From assembly GCF_003264855.1 (NCBI RefSeq), contig NZ_NFZS01000004.1, forward strand, positions 496,001 through 560,000: a stretch of 64,000 nucleotides of DNA, written 5' to 3'. The DNA comes from Dyella jiangningensis. Its GTDB lineage: Bacteria; Pseudomonadota; Gammaproteobacteria; Xanthomonadales; Rhodanobacteraceae. Numbering within the stretch: position 1 is the stretch's first letter; every line of letters begins with the position of its first letter. This document shows positions 8,032-17,155 of this stretch, piece after piece. The notes beneath the pieces were generated by a model. It worked only from the letters and a program-made list of their open reading frames with translations, was not told the origin of the DNA and did no database searches. A program made the position numbers and the translations under genes.

Positions 8032-8985
8032 TCAGGCGCAGCCCTTGCCTGCGTAACCACCTTCGACGCCCTTGCTGGCATACGCCACGGCATCATGCGG
8101 GTGCAGGCTTTCCTGGTGCTCGACGCGGATGTGGAAATCGCTGAGCGTTGCATCGACATCAAGGGCCTTCTGGATGCGACGCGCAGCGTCCTCGCAGAAC
8201 ATCAGGTTGCCGCCATTGGCGAGCGCAAAGGCTTGCTCGTCCTCGCGCTTCACCGCCGTCTGTACCGGCGTGCCCAGTGCGTGTTCCGTGCGATCGATCA
8301 GGCTGATGAGATCGAACTTGGCGCCTTCGGTGGGGCGCACGCGCAGGCGGGCGACGCTGCGTTGCGCATGCGGGGTGGCGACGATGCCCTTTTCGCTGCC
8401 CAGCCATGCGAGCACGGCGGCATGATCGACCGGCTCGGCCGCGTCGAAATCCTTTGAGAACTGTTCCTGGATCAGTTGGCGCGAGAGCGCCGCGGATGCG
8501 GGACAGGTCGAGGAATAGACCACCTCGGTGCCCAGTTCGAGCAGGAACTGATCACCCACCAAGCTGGCCTCGATGGAGACCGGGTAAGCGCGCCAGCCGC
8601 TGTTGCCGCTGCGCAAGGCAGGGCGCCGCACGAGATGCTCGAAGCGGATGCTCAGGCACGCCCGATCGGAAAGGTCCTTGTGCGAATCGAGGAAGCCTTG
8701 CAGCAGCTCGCGCAATGACGAAGCACTCAGCGTCTGCGTGCTCAGCGCCTGCTCCACCTGCAGGTACAGACGGGACATATGGATGCCGCGCTTGTCGGGG
8801 CGGCGCAGATTGACGAAGGCGCCGACGCGCGCACTCGCGCGCTGGACGTCGCCGTCGCCGGCATCGAAGCGCACGGGCACCTCGATGCCATCCATGCCCA
8901 CCCAATCCAGCTCGCCCGCCAGGTGCGGCTGGGCATGGACGGCCACGTCGGGCATCAGGCGGGCAGTGTTTTCCTCGGTATACAT
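8032..8985 (-). CDS. folE2: GTP cyclohydrolase FolE2 (type IB)
   Basis: Converts GTP to dihydroneopterin triphosphate, the first step of folate synthesis. FolE2 is the COG1469 enzyme that does not need zinc, unlike FolE. The 317 residues contain the nucleophilic Cys161 in SSTCPAS, the KRGIHMSRL segment, and PDxxH-like HPHDAVAY near the end. ATG at 8985 gives MYTEENTARLMPDV; the longer open frame upstream has no family similarity. No zinc-regulator site was recognised upstream by eye. Whether the genome also has folE cannot be told from this window. Confidence 0.9.
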   Translation of the reverse strand: MYTEENTARLMPDVAVHAQPHLAGELDWVGMDGIEVPVRFDAGDGDVQRASARVGAFVNLRRPDKRGIHMSRLYLQVEQALSTQTLSASSLRELLQGFLDSHKDLSDRACLSIRFEHLVRRPALRSGNSGWRAYPVSIEASLVGDQFLLELGTEVVYSSTCPASAALSRQLIQEQFSKDFDAAEPVDHAAVLAWLGSEKGIVATPHAQRSVARLRVRPTEGAKFDLISLIDRTEHALGTPVQTAVKREDEQAFALANGGNLMFCEDAARRIQKALDVDATLSDFHIRVEHQESLHPHDAVAYASKGVEGGYAGKGCA

Positions 8986-9085
8986 GGTGAATCCTGTGAT
9001 CCGGCAGGCGTCTGGGCGCCGTGGCCCATCAATCTTGGGGCAAGCTTGCGCGCTCGCAATAGTGGCGCGGGAGAAACGCAGCGTC

Positions 9086-9925
9086 TCAGTCGACCAGCTT
9101 TCGCCACGCCCGCGCGGCCTGCCAGGCCTGCCACGCCACGACCGGCCCCTGGCGGCCCTGCCCCTGGCGCAGCACGGCCAGCGGATCGGCGGCCTTGCGC
9201 GCCTTGGCGACGAGGCCGCGCCCATGGCGTGATTCCAGCCCGCGAAAGGCACTCAGCGGCCCTGGCAGGCGCTCGGCCTCGCGCCACGCGGCGTGAAGAT
9301 CATCGAGCTGGGCGCGAACGGCCTCGTGCCGCGCAGGGCTCGCCGTGCGCAGGTCGTTGCGACTCAACCCATGCCTAGCCAGGCGTGCCATCGGCAGTGC
9401 CAGCCGATCGCGCTCGGCGTCTTCTTCCAGGCGCAACAACGAGAACAACAAATGGGACAAGGTGGCGATACGGGCGGCGCGTGCCGAAGATGCACCCTCA
9501 CCGAACCACCACGCGGTTTCCAGTTCGGCGATCGCACCATGCAGCAGGGAACTCGCGGCCACCTGCGCCTGGAAATCGGCGGCGGTGCCCTCTTCCAACT
9601 GCGCCATCGCCGCCAGCACCGGAGCCAGCCAGCGCTCGTTCGGCAGGGCGTGGGCACGATCATCGTCGAACAGCACCTGGGTCAGCGGATGCCGCCCACC
9701 GCTGGCCGCCGCACCGGAGAGCTCTTCGGCCCACCAGTTCAACTTGGTCGCCGCCACGTGCGGCTCGCGGATGCCATACGCCGCCGCCAGCCACTCCTGC
9801 TCGAGTGCCGCCAACGCAATGTGGCCGGGATAGGTTTTCGGATCAACGAAAGCCAACGCGACGCGCTGCTGAGGCTGCACCGCCAACCACTTGTCAATGT
9901 AGCTCTGCAGAGCGGTATCGCTCAC
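9086..9925 (-). CDS. Squalene/phytoene synthase-fold protein, probably not a prenyl synthase
   Basis: A 279-residue all-alpha protein. It shows the family segment ATKLNWWAEEL (compare KLxWWRDEL) and a relic of the second Asp-rich region, LRLEEDAERDRLALP. The first DDxxD-type motif is absent and the second lacks its leading Asp, so catalysis on farnesyl or geranylgeranyl diphosphate looks unlikely. It starts at GTG 9925, overlapping the gph stop by 4 bp (GTGA), so translation is coupled to gph. The role is unknown; proteins of this type resemble the mitochondrial assembly factor NDUFAF6. Confidence 0.6.
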   Translation of the reverse strand: MSDTALQSYIDKWLAVQPQQRVALAFVDPKTYPGHIALAALEQEWLAAAYGIREPHVAATKLNWWAEELSGAAASGGRHPLTQVLFDDDRAHALPNERWLAPVLAAMAQLEEGTAADFQAQVAASSLLHGAIAELETAWWFGEGASSARAARIATLSHLLFSLLRLEEDAERDRLALPMARLARHGLSRNDLRTASPARHEAVRAQLDDLHAAWREAERLPGPLSAFRGLESRHGRGLVAKARKAADPLAVLRQGQGRQGPVVAWQAWQAARAWRKLVD

Positions 9926-10593
9926 GCCGTCACCCGCAAGCGCGCGGTCAGGTCAGCCGGATGATCGATTACGAGGTCGGCGCCCCACTGTGCCGGGTCG
10001 CCGCCATCGAGATAACCCCAACGCACCGCAACGGTATAGGCGCCAGCCGCGCCGCCAGCCAAGACGTCGCGGCGATCATCGCCGACGAACAGGCAGCGCG
10101 CGGGATCGAGGCCAGCACGCTCGCAGGCGAGCAGCACCGGTGCGGGGTCGGGCTTCTTCACCGGCAAGGTATCGCCGGATACCACGGCGACCGCGCGATC
10201 GGCCCACCCGATGCGCGTCACCAGGTCGTCGGTAAGAAAGCCCGGCTTGTTGGTGACGATGCCCCATGCGATGCCCTGGGCCTCCAAAACGGTGAGCAGT
10301 TCATCGACACCGTCGAACGGGTGCGTGTGCTCGGCCATCACCGCCTGGTAAAGCTCCAGGTAGCGGGGCAGCAGCGGAAGGAGCGCTTCGTCGTCGAAGT
10401 CGGGAAACGCACAACGCAGGATGGCGCGCGAGCCACGGGACACGACTTCACGCACCCTTTCAAAGGGCGGCGCCGGCACCTGCATTTCCTCGCACTGCAT
10501 TTTCAGTGCGATGTAGAGGTCAGTAGCGCTGTCGAGCAACGTGCCATCGAGATCGAACAGCACGCCCTGGATGTCTTGGGGAAACGGCTTCAT
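9922..10593 (-). CDS. gph: Phosphoglycolate phosphatase (HAD family)
   Basis: Removes phosphate from 2-phosphoglycolate formed during DNA repair or oxygenase side reactions. The 223 residues have the HAD motifs: nucleophile DLDGTLLDS near the N-terminus, motif II in VTNKPG, Lys in VKKPDP, and acidic motif III VGDDRRD. ATG at 10593 overlaps the ubiG stop (ATGA), as is typical for the ubiG-gph pair, and supports this start over the much longer open frame. The next gene overlaps its stop in turn. Confidence 0.93.
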   Translation of the reverse strand: MKPFPQDIQGVLFDLDGTLLDSATDLYIALKMQCEEMQVPAPPFERVREVVSRGSRAILRCAFPDFDDEALLPLLPRYLELYQAVMAEHTHPFDGVDELLTVLEAQGIAWGIVTNKPGFLTDDLVTRIGWADRAVAVVSGDTLPVKKPDPAPVLLACERAGLDPARCLFVGDDRRDVLAGGAAGAYTVAVRWGYLDGGDPAQWGADLVIDHPADLTARLRVTA

Positions 10594-11336
10594 GCGGGTT
10601 TGCGGTCGAAGGGAGTCCCTGCGGGACGGGCGCTGATCAGATAGTTCACCGACGTGAAGCGGCTGATCCACGCCTTGCGGTTGATCGGGTTGTAGCCCAG
10701 ACCGGAAACGTCTTCGACTTCGAGCCCGGCGTGGCGCATCAGGCGCCCCAGTTCGGAGGGCTTGAGGAACTGCGCATAGTGATGCGTGCCGCGCGGCAGC
10801 ATGCGCATGAGGTATTCGGCACCAAGGATGGCCGCGCCAAACGCGGCCGGCGTGCGGTTGAGCGTGGACATCACCACTACGCCACCTGGTTTCACCATGC
10901 GCGCCAGGTCGTTGACCAGCGCCTCGGGATCGGGCACGTGCTCGATGAGTTCCATGCAGCACACGGCATCGAAGCTCTCCGGTTCGGAAGATGCGAGCTC
11001 GGCCGACGATTGCACGCGATAATCGATGCGGAGGTCCGGCGTTTCCAGCCGGGTTTCGTGCAGATGCAGCTGCGCGATCTCGATCACCTTCTCGCCCATG
11101 TCGATGCCAGTCACATGCGCGCCCGCCTTCGCCAGCGCTTCGCTGAGCAGTCCGCCGCCGCAGCCCACGTCGGCCACGCGCGCACCCGGCAAGTTCACGC
11201 GTGCCGCCACGTAGGCAGCGCGCACGGGGTTGAGATCATGCAACGGACGGGACTCGCCATCCGGATCCCACCAGCGCGCGGCGAGCTTGCCGAAACGGGC
11301 GATTTCCTCGGGGCTGACATTCGCAGCTGCTTGCAT
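10590..11336 (-). CDS. ubiG: Ubiquinone biosynthesis O-methyltransferase
   Basis: Performs both O-methylation steps of ubiquinone synthesis with S-adenosylmethionine. The 248 residues show EEIARFGKLAARWWDPDGE, the SAM motif VADVGCGGGLLSE, the MELIEHVPDP acid loop and SGLGYNP near the C-terminus. GAGG lies 9 nt before the ATG at 11336, which decides the start; an ATG at 11345 directly abuts that GAGG and would add only three residues. It sits between a YciI-like gene and gph, and overlaps gph by 4 bp. Confidence 0.95.
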   Translation of the reverse strand: MQAAANVSPEEIARFGKLAARWWDPDGESRPLHDLNPVRAAYVAARVNLPGARVADVGCGGGLLSEALAKAGAHVTGIDMGEKVIEIAQLHLHETRLETPDLRIDYRVQSSAELASSEPESFDAVCCMELIEHVPDPEALVNDLARMVKPGGVVVMSTLNRTPAAFGAAILGAEYLMRMLPRGTHHYAQFLKPSELGRLMRHAGLEVEDVSGLGYNPINRKAWISRFTSVNYLISARPAGTPFDRKPA

Positions 11337-11367
11337 CGGTTGCATCCTCAAAGGCTGGTGGCGGAGC

Positions 11368-11622
11368 TTAGCGCGCCTGCCATTCGTAGACCGTGATTTC
11401 CCAGCCGCCGCTGGTGTATGCGGGGTCCTGGTGGGCGATCGAAAGCGCTTCGTCCATGCTTTGCGCACGCATGAGGTAGGCACCACCGGACTTGTCGCTG
11501 AAGCCGCCCGACAGTTCCAGCACGCCGCCCGTACGCAGCCCCTGCAGGAAATCCAGATGCGGCTGCACCATCGCCGGATCGAAGTTCGCGCGGCGCATCG
11601 CCATCACGAGGTAACGGTTCAT
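11368..11622 (-). CDS. YciI-family small protein
   Basis: An 84-residue ferredoxin-like dimeric domain of the YciI/YCII-related family. It reads MNRYLVMAMRRANFDP, then the conserved His in QPHLDFLQ, GGFSDKSGGAYLM, DEALSIAHQDP, and a Trp-rich end. Family members are small enzymes or stress-linked proteins of mostly unknown substrate; one relative dehalogenates chlorinated aromatics. It lies 9 bp after the deaminase and 31 bp before ubiG, so it belongs to the same leftward operon. Confidence 0.8.
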   Translation of the reverse strand: MNRYLVMAMRRANFDPAMVQPHLDFLQGLRTGGVLELSGGFSDKSGGAYLMRAQSMDEALSIAHQDPAYTSGGWEITVYEWQAR

Positions 11623-11631
11623 GTCGCCACC

Positions 11632-12972
11632 TCAGCCCGCGTCGATTGCCGCGATGCGCTCGCGCCACGCATGCGTCTTCGCCAGCACGGCGTCGGTGTC
11701 GATGTCGGTGAGCACCCGCCCCGCGAGCTTGCGCACGCCATGGATCCACACGTCGGTGACCTGATGACGCCCCGTCGCATAGGCCAGCTGCGATGCGATG
11801 TGGAACAAGGGCTGCGTTTCGAGATCGGAAAGCCGGATGGCCGCGACGTCGGCCTGCTTGCCGGCTTCGATGGAACCGATCCTGTCGTCCAGGCCCATGG
11901 CACGCGCGCCGTTGAGCGTCGCTGCACGCAGGGCATACGCGGCATCGAAGGCCGCGGCGTCGTTCGCCACTGCCTTGGCCAGCAGCGCCGCCGTGCGCAT
12001 CTCGCCAAACATGTCCAGGTCATTATTGGACGCGCAGCCATCGGTGCCGATAGCGACGTTCACGCCGGCCTGGCGCAGCTTTTCCGCCGGACAGAAACCG
12101 GAAGCAAGCTTGAGGTTGGATTCGGGGCAATGCACGACCGACACGCCCGCTTCCGCGCAGGCCGCAATTTCCGCGTCGGTCATCTGCGTCATGTGCACGG
12201 CGATCAGGCGATCGTTGACGATGCCGAGCTTCTGCAGGCGCTGGAACGGACGCAGGCCGCTCTTGGCCTTTTCCTCTTCCACCTCGTGTGCGGTTTCATG
12301 CGTATGCAGGTGCACCTGGATGTCGAGCTGGTCGGAAAGCACGCGGATGCGCTCGAAACTTTCGTCCGACACCGTGTACGGCGCGTGCGGCGCGAACGAG
12401 GTGCCGATCAGCGCGTCGCCGAGGAAGCTGTCGTGCACTTCGATGGCACGGTCGAAATACTCGTCCTGCGTCTTCGCCCACGCGGTGGGGAATTCGATCA
12501 CCGGCAGACCGACCACCGCGCGAAAACCCATGCGCTTGTAGGTGGCACCGATGACATCGGGGAAGAAATAGTTTTCGTTGGCGCAGGTGGTGCCGCCACG
12601 GATCATCTCGGCCACTGCCAGTTCCACGCCATCGCGCACGAACTCGTGGCCGATCACCTGGCCTTCCACCGGCCAGATGTGCTTCTGCAGCCACACCATC
12701 AGCGGCAGGTCATCCGCCAGGCCGCGTAGCAAGGTCATCGGGTTGTGCGTGTGCGTGTTGACCAGGCCGGGAATCAGCACATGCTCACCCAGTTCGGCAC
12801 GTTCGCGAGGTGCATAGGCGGTGCGTGCATCGTTGATTGGCAGCAACGCCACGATGACACCCTTGTCCACCGCAACGGCGTGATGCTCCAGTACGACGCC
12901 ATGGGGTTCCACGGGCACGACCCAGCGGGCCTCGATCAACAGGTCGATGGATTGCGGGGTGGTCTGGCTCAT
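11632..12972 (-). CDS. mtaD: 5-methylthioadenosine/S-adenosylhomocysteine deaminase (TRZ/ATZ amidohydrolase)
   Basis: A 446-residue metal-dependent deaminase of the Atz/Trz branch. It has the N-terminal HxH in VNTHTHNP, a metal His in HLHTHET, a His in HMTQM, and the metal Asp of GTDGCASNNDLDM. The family deaminates methylthioadenosine or S-adenosylhomocysteine. The substrate here is inferred, and N-ethylammeline-type annotations are common for the same family. ATG at 12972 (MSQTTPQS) is preferred over a longer frame. It heads the operon ahead of the YciI gene and ubiG, a conserved link between SAM by-product recycling and a SAM-using enzyme. Confidence 0.85.
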   Translation of the reverse strand: MSQTTPQSIDLLIEARWVVPVEPHGVVLEHHAVAVDKGVIVALLPINDARTAYAPRERAELGEHVLIPGLVNTHTHNPMTLLRGLADDLPLMVWLQKHIWPVEGQVIGHEFVRDGVELAVAEMIRGGTTCANENYFFPDVIGATYKRMGFRAVVGLPVIEFPTAWAKTQDEYFDRAIEVHDSFLGDALIGTSFAPHAPYTVSDESFERIRVLSDQLDIQVHLHTHETAHEVEEEKAKSGLRPFQRLQKLGIVNDRLIAVHMTQMTDAEIAACAEAGVSVVHCPESNLKLASGFCPAEKLRQAGVNVAIGTDGCASNNDLDMFGEMRTAALLAKAVANDAAAFDAAYALRAATLNGARAMGLDDRIGSIEAGKQADVAAIRLSDLETQPLFHIASQLAYATGRHQVTDVWIHGVRKLAGRVLTDIDTDAVLAKTHAWRERIAAIDAG

Positions 12973-13067
12973 CCTTAGGCTCGCTTTATCGATGGTGGAT
13001 ACGACATGGGGCGGATCACCTTGCGGTGGCCGCCCCATGGTTGCCTAACGGCATGACGCTTTTCGCT

Positions 13068-13239
13068 CGTCATTCCTGCGCAGGCAGGAATCCAGTGACT
13101 TTGCGTTGGATCGTGCGAAGAGAGAAATGCGTGCTTCGCACCACATATTTCACTGGATGACTCGCTACGCTCGCCCCTTCGGGGCCGTCCTACGGACGTT
13201 CTTCGCGCTGCGCGCTCGTCCGGCTGCGCCGGGATGACG
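13068..13239. repeat. Imperfect inverted intergenic repeat (CGTCATTCC type)
   Basis: The 300-bp gap between efp and the deaminase gene holds no gene. It contains a unit that begins CGTCATTCCTGCGCAGGCAG and ATCCAGTGA and ends with TCACTGGATGA and GGGATGACG in the opposite sense. This is a short-hairpin family recurring in xanthomonads; a related pair is at 54781-54930. It may fold in both flanking transcripts. Confidence 0.65.
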
Positions 13240-13276
13240 CATTGGCAGACCGCGCGCAAGCGCGCGGGCCAAAGCG

Positions 13277-13846
13277 TCACTTGCCGACGCGGCTGACGTA
13301 TTCGCCCGTGCGGGTGTCGACCTTGATCACTTCGTCGGTGGTCACGAACAGCGGCACGCGCACCACGGCACCGGTTTCCAGCGTGGCCGGCTTGCCGCCG
13401 CCGCCGGAGGTGTCACCACGCAGGCCGGGGTCGGTCTCGGTGATCTTCAGCTCGACGAAGTTCGGCGCCTGCACGGCGATGATCTCGCCGTTGAACAGCG
13501 TGACCACGCACTCTTCCTCACCCTTGAGCCACTTCACGGCATCGCCCATGCCAGCCTTGCCGGCCTGGTGCTGCTCGAAGCTCTCCTGGTGCATGAAGTG
13601 CCAGAACTCGCCGTCCGAATACAGGTACTGCATGTCGGTATCCACGACGTCGGCGACTTCGAAGCTGTCGCTGGACTTCATGGTCTGCTCGGTGGTGCGG
13701 CCGTTCTTCAGATTGCGGATGAAGATGCGGGTGAACGCCTGACCCTTGCCCGGCTTGATGAAGTCGGCGTCGGTAATGACCCAGGGGTCATTGTTGTGAA
13801 GGATCTTCATACCCTTCTTGACGTCGTTAAGACCGGCGGTGGCCAT
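13277..13846 (-). CDS. efp: Elongation factor P
   Basis: Rescues ribosomes stalled on polyproline. The 189-residue length and three-barrel layout are typical. The modification loop PGKGQAF carries Lys34, the position beta-lysylated by EpmA/EpmB. ATG at 13846 ([13 protein letters not shown]) is used; upstream residues in the same frame are not conserved. epmB is the divergent neighbour, 83 bp away, which strongly suggests that this EF-P is lysylated. Confidence 0.96.
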   Translation of the reverse strand: MATAGLNDVKKGMKILHNNDPWVITDADFIKPGKGQAFTRIFIRNLKNGRTTEQTMKSSDSFEVADVVDTDMQYLYSDGEFWHFMHQESFEQHQAGKAGMGDAVKWLKGEEECVVTLFNGEIIAVQAPNFVELKITETDPGLRGDTSGGGGKPATLETGAVVRVPLFVTTDEVIKVDTRTGEYVSRVGK

Positions 13847-13929
13847 GCGCTCTGCTCCAGATGTAGCGCCGCCCACAGGCGGCTAGAATAGGGGGTTTCC
13901 GGGGCCAGCGGCCCGCTTCAAGACCCACT

Positions 13930-14940
13930 ATGATAACCGCAAGCCACGCCGCCCGCCTATCTCCGCCCGGTTCCGACTGGCGCACGCTATGGCGCGAGGC
14001 CGTCACGGATCCCCGTGACCTGCTGACGCTGGTGGGCCTGGAACACCTGGCCGATAGGCTGCCCGCGGGCGACGCCGGCTTCAGCGTGCGCGTTCCGCGC
14101 GGCTTCGTGGCCCGCATGCGGCAGGGCGATGCCCATGACCCCCTGTTGCTGCAGGTGCTGCCCCAGTTGGCCGAAACCCTGCTCGCCTCGGGCTTCAGCA
14201 CCGACGCGGTGGGCGACATGGCCGCCCGCTCGGCCCAGGGCGTGCTGCACAAGTACGAAGGTCGCGCGCTGCTGATCGCCAGCGGCAGCTGCGCCATCAA
14301 CTGTCGCTACTGCTTCCGCCGCCACTTCCCCTACGGCGACGAGATGGCCGCCGCGGGCCAGTGGCGCAAGGCGCTGGACCATGTGCAACAGGACGCCTCG
14401 ATCAGCGAGCTGATCCTCTCCGGCGGCGATCCCTTGTCGTTGACCACCGCCAAGCTGGAGGAGCTGAGCCGCGGACTGGAGGCCATTCCCCATGTCACAC
14501 GCCTGCGCATCCATACCCGCCTGCCGGTGGTGCTCCCCGAGCGTATCGACGATGCCCTGATCGACTGGCTCGCCAGGCTGCCACTGCAGAAGGTGGTCGT
14601 GCTGCACGCCAATCACGCCAACGAGTTCGATGCGTCCGTCGATGCCGCCTGCGCCCGCTTGCGTGAGGCCGGCGTCACGCTGCTCAACCAGTCGGTACTG
14701 CTACGCGGCGTCAATGACGAGGCCGACGCGCTGGCCGCGCTGTCCGAGCGCTTGTTCGCCGCTGGCGTGCTGCCCTACTACCTGCACCAGCTTGACCGGG
14801 TGCAGGGAGCGGCCCATTTCGAAGTGGACGACGCCCGCGCCCTCGCCCTGGTCGAAGCCGTCCGCCATCGCCTGCCCGGCTACCTCGTGCCCAAACTGGT
14901 GCGCGAAATAGGCGGCGAGGCGTCCAAGCGCCCGCTGTGA
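13930..14940 (+). CDS. epmB: EF-P beta-lysylation protein EpmB (lysine 2,3-aminomutase-like)
   Basis: A radical-SAM, PLP-dependent enzyme that makes (R)-beta-lysine for attachment to EF-P Lys34. The 336 residues include the cluster motif Cys121-x3-Cys125-x2-Cys128 (SCAINCRYCFRRHFPY), the SGGDPLSL SAM segment and HTRLPVVLPER. The C-terminus (GYLVPKLVREIGGEASK) holds the conserved PLP-lysine region. The length is that of EpmB, not the longer KamA of lysine fermentation. It is divergently paired with efp, the classic arrangement. epmA is not in the window. Confidence 0.94.
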   Translation: MITASHAARLSPPGSDWRTLWREAVTDPRDLLTLVGLEHLADRLPAGDAGFSVRVPRGFVARMRQGDAHDPLLLQVLPQLAETLLASGFSTDAVGDMAARSAQGVLHKYEGRALLIASGSCAINCRYCFRRHFPYGDEMAAAGQWRKALDHVQQDASISELILSGGDPLSLTTAKLEELSRGLEAIPHVTRLRIHTRLPVVLPERIDDALIDWLARLPLQKVVVLHANHANEFDASVDAACARLREAGVTLLNQSVLLRGVNDEADALAALSERLFAAGVLPYYLHQLDRVQGAAHFEVDDARALALVEAVRHRLPGYLVPKLVREIGGEASKRPL

Positions 14941-15101
14941 TGCGCTCGGCCCGTGCGCGACCCGCAGTGTGGGCAAGGTCACTTCAGGAATATTTCCGCT
15001 AGCCGTGACTCGCGGAATCCGCTAAAACCACGAATGGCCCGCGCCCTGCTGTCCCGGCAGGTTCCACAGCAGCGGCGAACAATGGATAGCTCGACGTGCC
15101 C

Positions 15102-17144
15102 ATGAAAACTGACCAGGTCATCAAGATCCTTTTCATCGAAAAGTCAGTCGAAGACGCGGAACAGATCATCAGCCTGCTGCGCAACAACGGCATCGCCGTT
15201 CGCCCGGCACGGGCGACCACCGCCGATCAGGTGACCGCCGCGCTCGACGAACTGGGCCCGGACATCGTGCTGTTCGACCCCGCCGTGGGCACGCTGGAGC
15301 TGCGCGAGGTGTCGCGCATGCTCGACGCCCACGGCCGCGACCTGTCGCTGGTCGCCCTGGTCGGCCAAGTGGACAACACCGTCGTGACCGAGCTGTTCGT
15401 CAATGGCGCCCGCAGCGTGGCGCTGCGCTCGCAGCCCCGGCAGCTGATGGCGGTGATCCAGCGCGAATTCGATGCGCTGAATACGCGCCGCCAGCTGCGC
15501 CGCCTGGAAACGGCACTGCGCGAGTCCGAGCGCCGCTGCGACGCGTTGCTCGATTCCTCCACCGACGCCATCGCCTATGTGCACGAAGGCATGCACGTGC
15601 GCGCGAACCAGGCCTACCTGGACACCTTCGGCTACACCGAATTCGACGACCTGCTCGGCCTTCCCGTGCTGGACATGATCGGCCCGACCGACGCCGACGA
15701 GTTCAAGAACACCTTGAAGGGGCTGTCACGCGGCGAGAAGCCCACCGGGCCGATCGAGCTGCAGGCCCGTCGCGCCGACGCCACCAGCTTCAAGGCCAGC
15801 GTGGAATTCGCCCACGCGACGTTCGAGGGCGAGCCCTGCCTGCAGGTGGTGTTCCGCCGCCAGCAGGTCGACGCCAGCGTCATCGAGCAGTTGCAGCGCG
15901 ATCCGGTCACCGGCCTGTTCAATCGCTCCCGCATGCTCGAATGCATCGACCAGGCGGTGGCTGCGGCGACCGAAGGCACCAAGGGCCAGTCGCTGCTGCT
16001 GATCGAACCGGACAACTGGCAGGCGATCGTGGGCGGCGTGGGCCTGGCCAAGGCCGACGAGCTGCTGGCCGCCTTCGCCAATCGCGTGGAGGGCCAGCTC
16101 GGCGCCCACGATACGGCGGGCCTCCTCGCCGAACACACCGTCGGCGTGTTGTTGCACACTCGCAACGACGAGGCGATCAAGCAGTGGATCACCGGCCTGC
16201 AGCAGGCCATCGCCGGCGGCATCTTCGACCTGGGCAGCCACTCGCTCACGGTTACCGTCAGCATCGGTGGCAGCCTGCTGGGCGAGCGCAATGCCAATAC
16301 CGAGCTGCTGCTCAACCAGGCCAGCCAGTCTTTGCGCAATGCGCAGAGTCAGGGTGGCAACCGCAGCGAACTGCACGACCCGGCTGCGCGCGAGAAGGCC
16401 GAGGAAGAGCGCGAGCGTTACTGGCTGGGCGTGCTGAAGCAGGCGCTCACGCAGGACGACTTCGTCCTCTACCACCAGCAGACCATCAGCCTGCAGGACG
16501 CCGAGGGCGAGTTCTCCGAAATCCTGCTGCGCCTCAACGGCCCGCAGGGCGAGGTGCTGCCGGGCTTCTTCATGCCCATCGCCGAAAAGCACAATCTCAC
16601 CCCGGCCATTGACCGCTGGGTACTGAACCAGACCATCGAGCATCTGCGCGCCCGCGACCGCAGCGGCTCTCCCACCACCTTCTTCGTCAAGCTCACTTCC
16701 CGCTCGCTCGAAGACACCCAGCTGCTGCCCTGGCTGGGCGAACGCCTGAAGCAGGCGGCCCTGAAGAACGGCAAGCTGGTGCTCGAGACCACCGAGAGCA
16801 AGGTGGTGACGGCGCTGCGTCCCGCGCAGGAATTCATCAAGGCGTGGAAGCAGCTGGGCGGCCAGTTCGCGCTGGAGCAGTTCGGTTCCGGCCTCAACTC
16901 GTTCCAGCTGCTCAACCATATCGACGCGGACTACCTGAAGATCGACCGCAGCTACATGGCCGACCTGCCTCAGCAACAGGAAAGCCAGAAGAAGGTGGCG
17001 GAGATCTGCCGCCAGGCCCGCGAACTGAAGAAGCAGACCATCGCCGAATGGGTCGAGGACGCCGCCAGCACCTCGCTGCTGTTCGCCTGCGGCGTGGACT
17101 TCGTGCAGGGCAACTTCCTGCAGGAGCCGCAGCGGCTGGCCTGA
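15102..17144 (+). CDS. fimX: FimX-like degenerate REC-PAS-GGDEF-EAL c-di-GMP receptor
   Basis: 680 residues in four domains: receiver (about 6-125), PAS (145-255), GGDEF (262-420) and EAL (435-680). The GGDEF site reads AEHTV (343-347) and the EAL site EIL (473-475). The usual DDFGTG is EQFGSG (592-597), while YLKIDRSYM and the final QGxxxxxP remain. Both enzyme activities are therefore probably lost and c-di-GMP binding kept, as in FimX of Pseudomonas and Xanthomonas, which controls type IV pilus assembly through PilZ/PilB. ATG at 15102 is chosen; an in-frame GTG lies 6 bp upstream. A terminator follows. Confidence 0.85.
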   Translation: MKTDQVIKILFIEKSVEDAEQIISLLRNNGIAVRPARATTADQVTAALDELGPDIVLFDPAVGTLELREVSRMLDAHGRDLSLVALVGQVDNTVVTELFVNGARSVALRSQPRQLMAVIQREFDALNTRRQLRRLETALRESERRCDALLDSSTDAIAYVHEGMHVRANQAYLDTFGYTEFDDLLGLPVLDMIGPTDADEFKNTLKGLSRGEKPTGPIELQARRADATSFKASVEFAHATFEGEPCLQVVFRRQQVDASVIEQLQRDPVTGLFNRSRMLECIDQAVAAATEGTKGQSLLLIEPDNWQAIVGGVGLAKADELLAAFANRVEGQLGAHDTAGLLAEHTVGVLLHTRNDEAIKQWITGLQQAIAGGIFDLGSHSLTVTVSIGGSLLGERNANTELLLNQASQSLRNAQSQGGNRSELHDPAAREKAEEERERYWLGVLKQALTQDDFVLYHQQTISLQDAEGEFSEILLRLNGPQGEVLPGFFMPIAEKHNLTPAIDRWVLNQTIEHLRARDRSGSPTTFFVKLTSRSLEDTQLLPWLGERLKQAALKNGKLVLETTESKVVTALRPAQEFIKAWKQLGGQFALEQFGSGLNSFQLLNHIDADYLKIDRSYMADLPQQQESQKKVAEICRQARELKKQTIAEWVEDAASTSLLFACGVDFVQGNFLQEPQRLA

Positions 17145-17155
17145 TAGCTGCCTTT

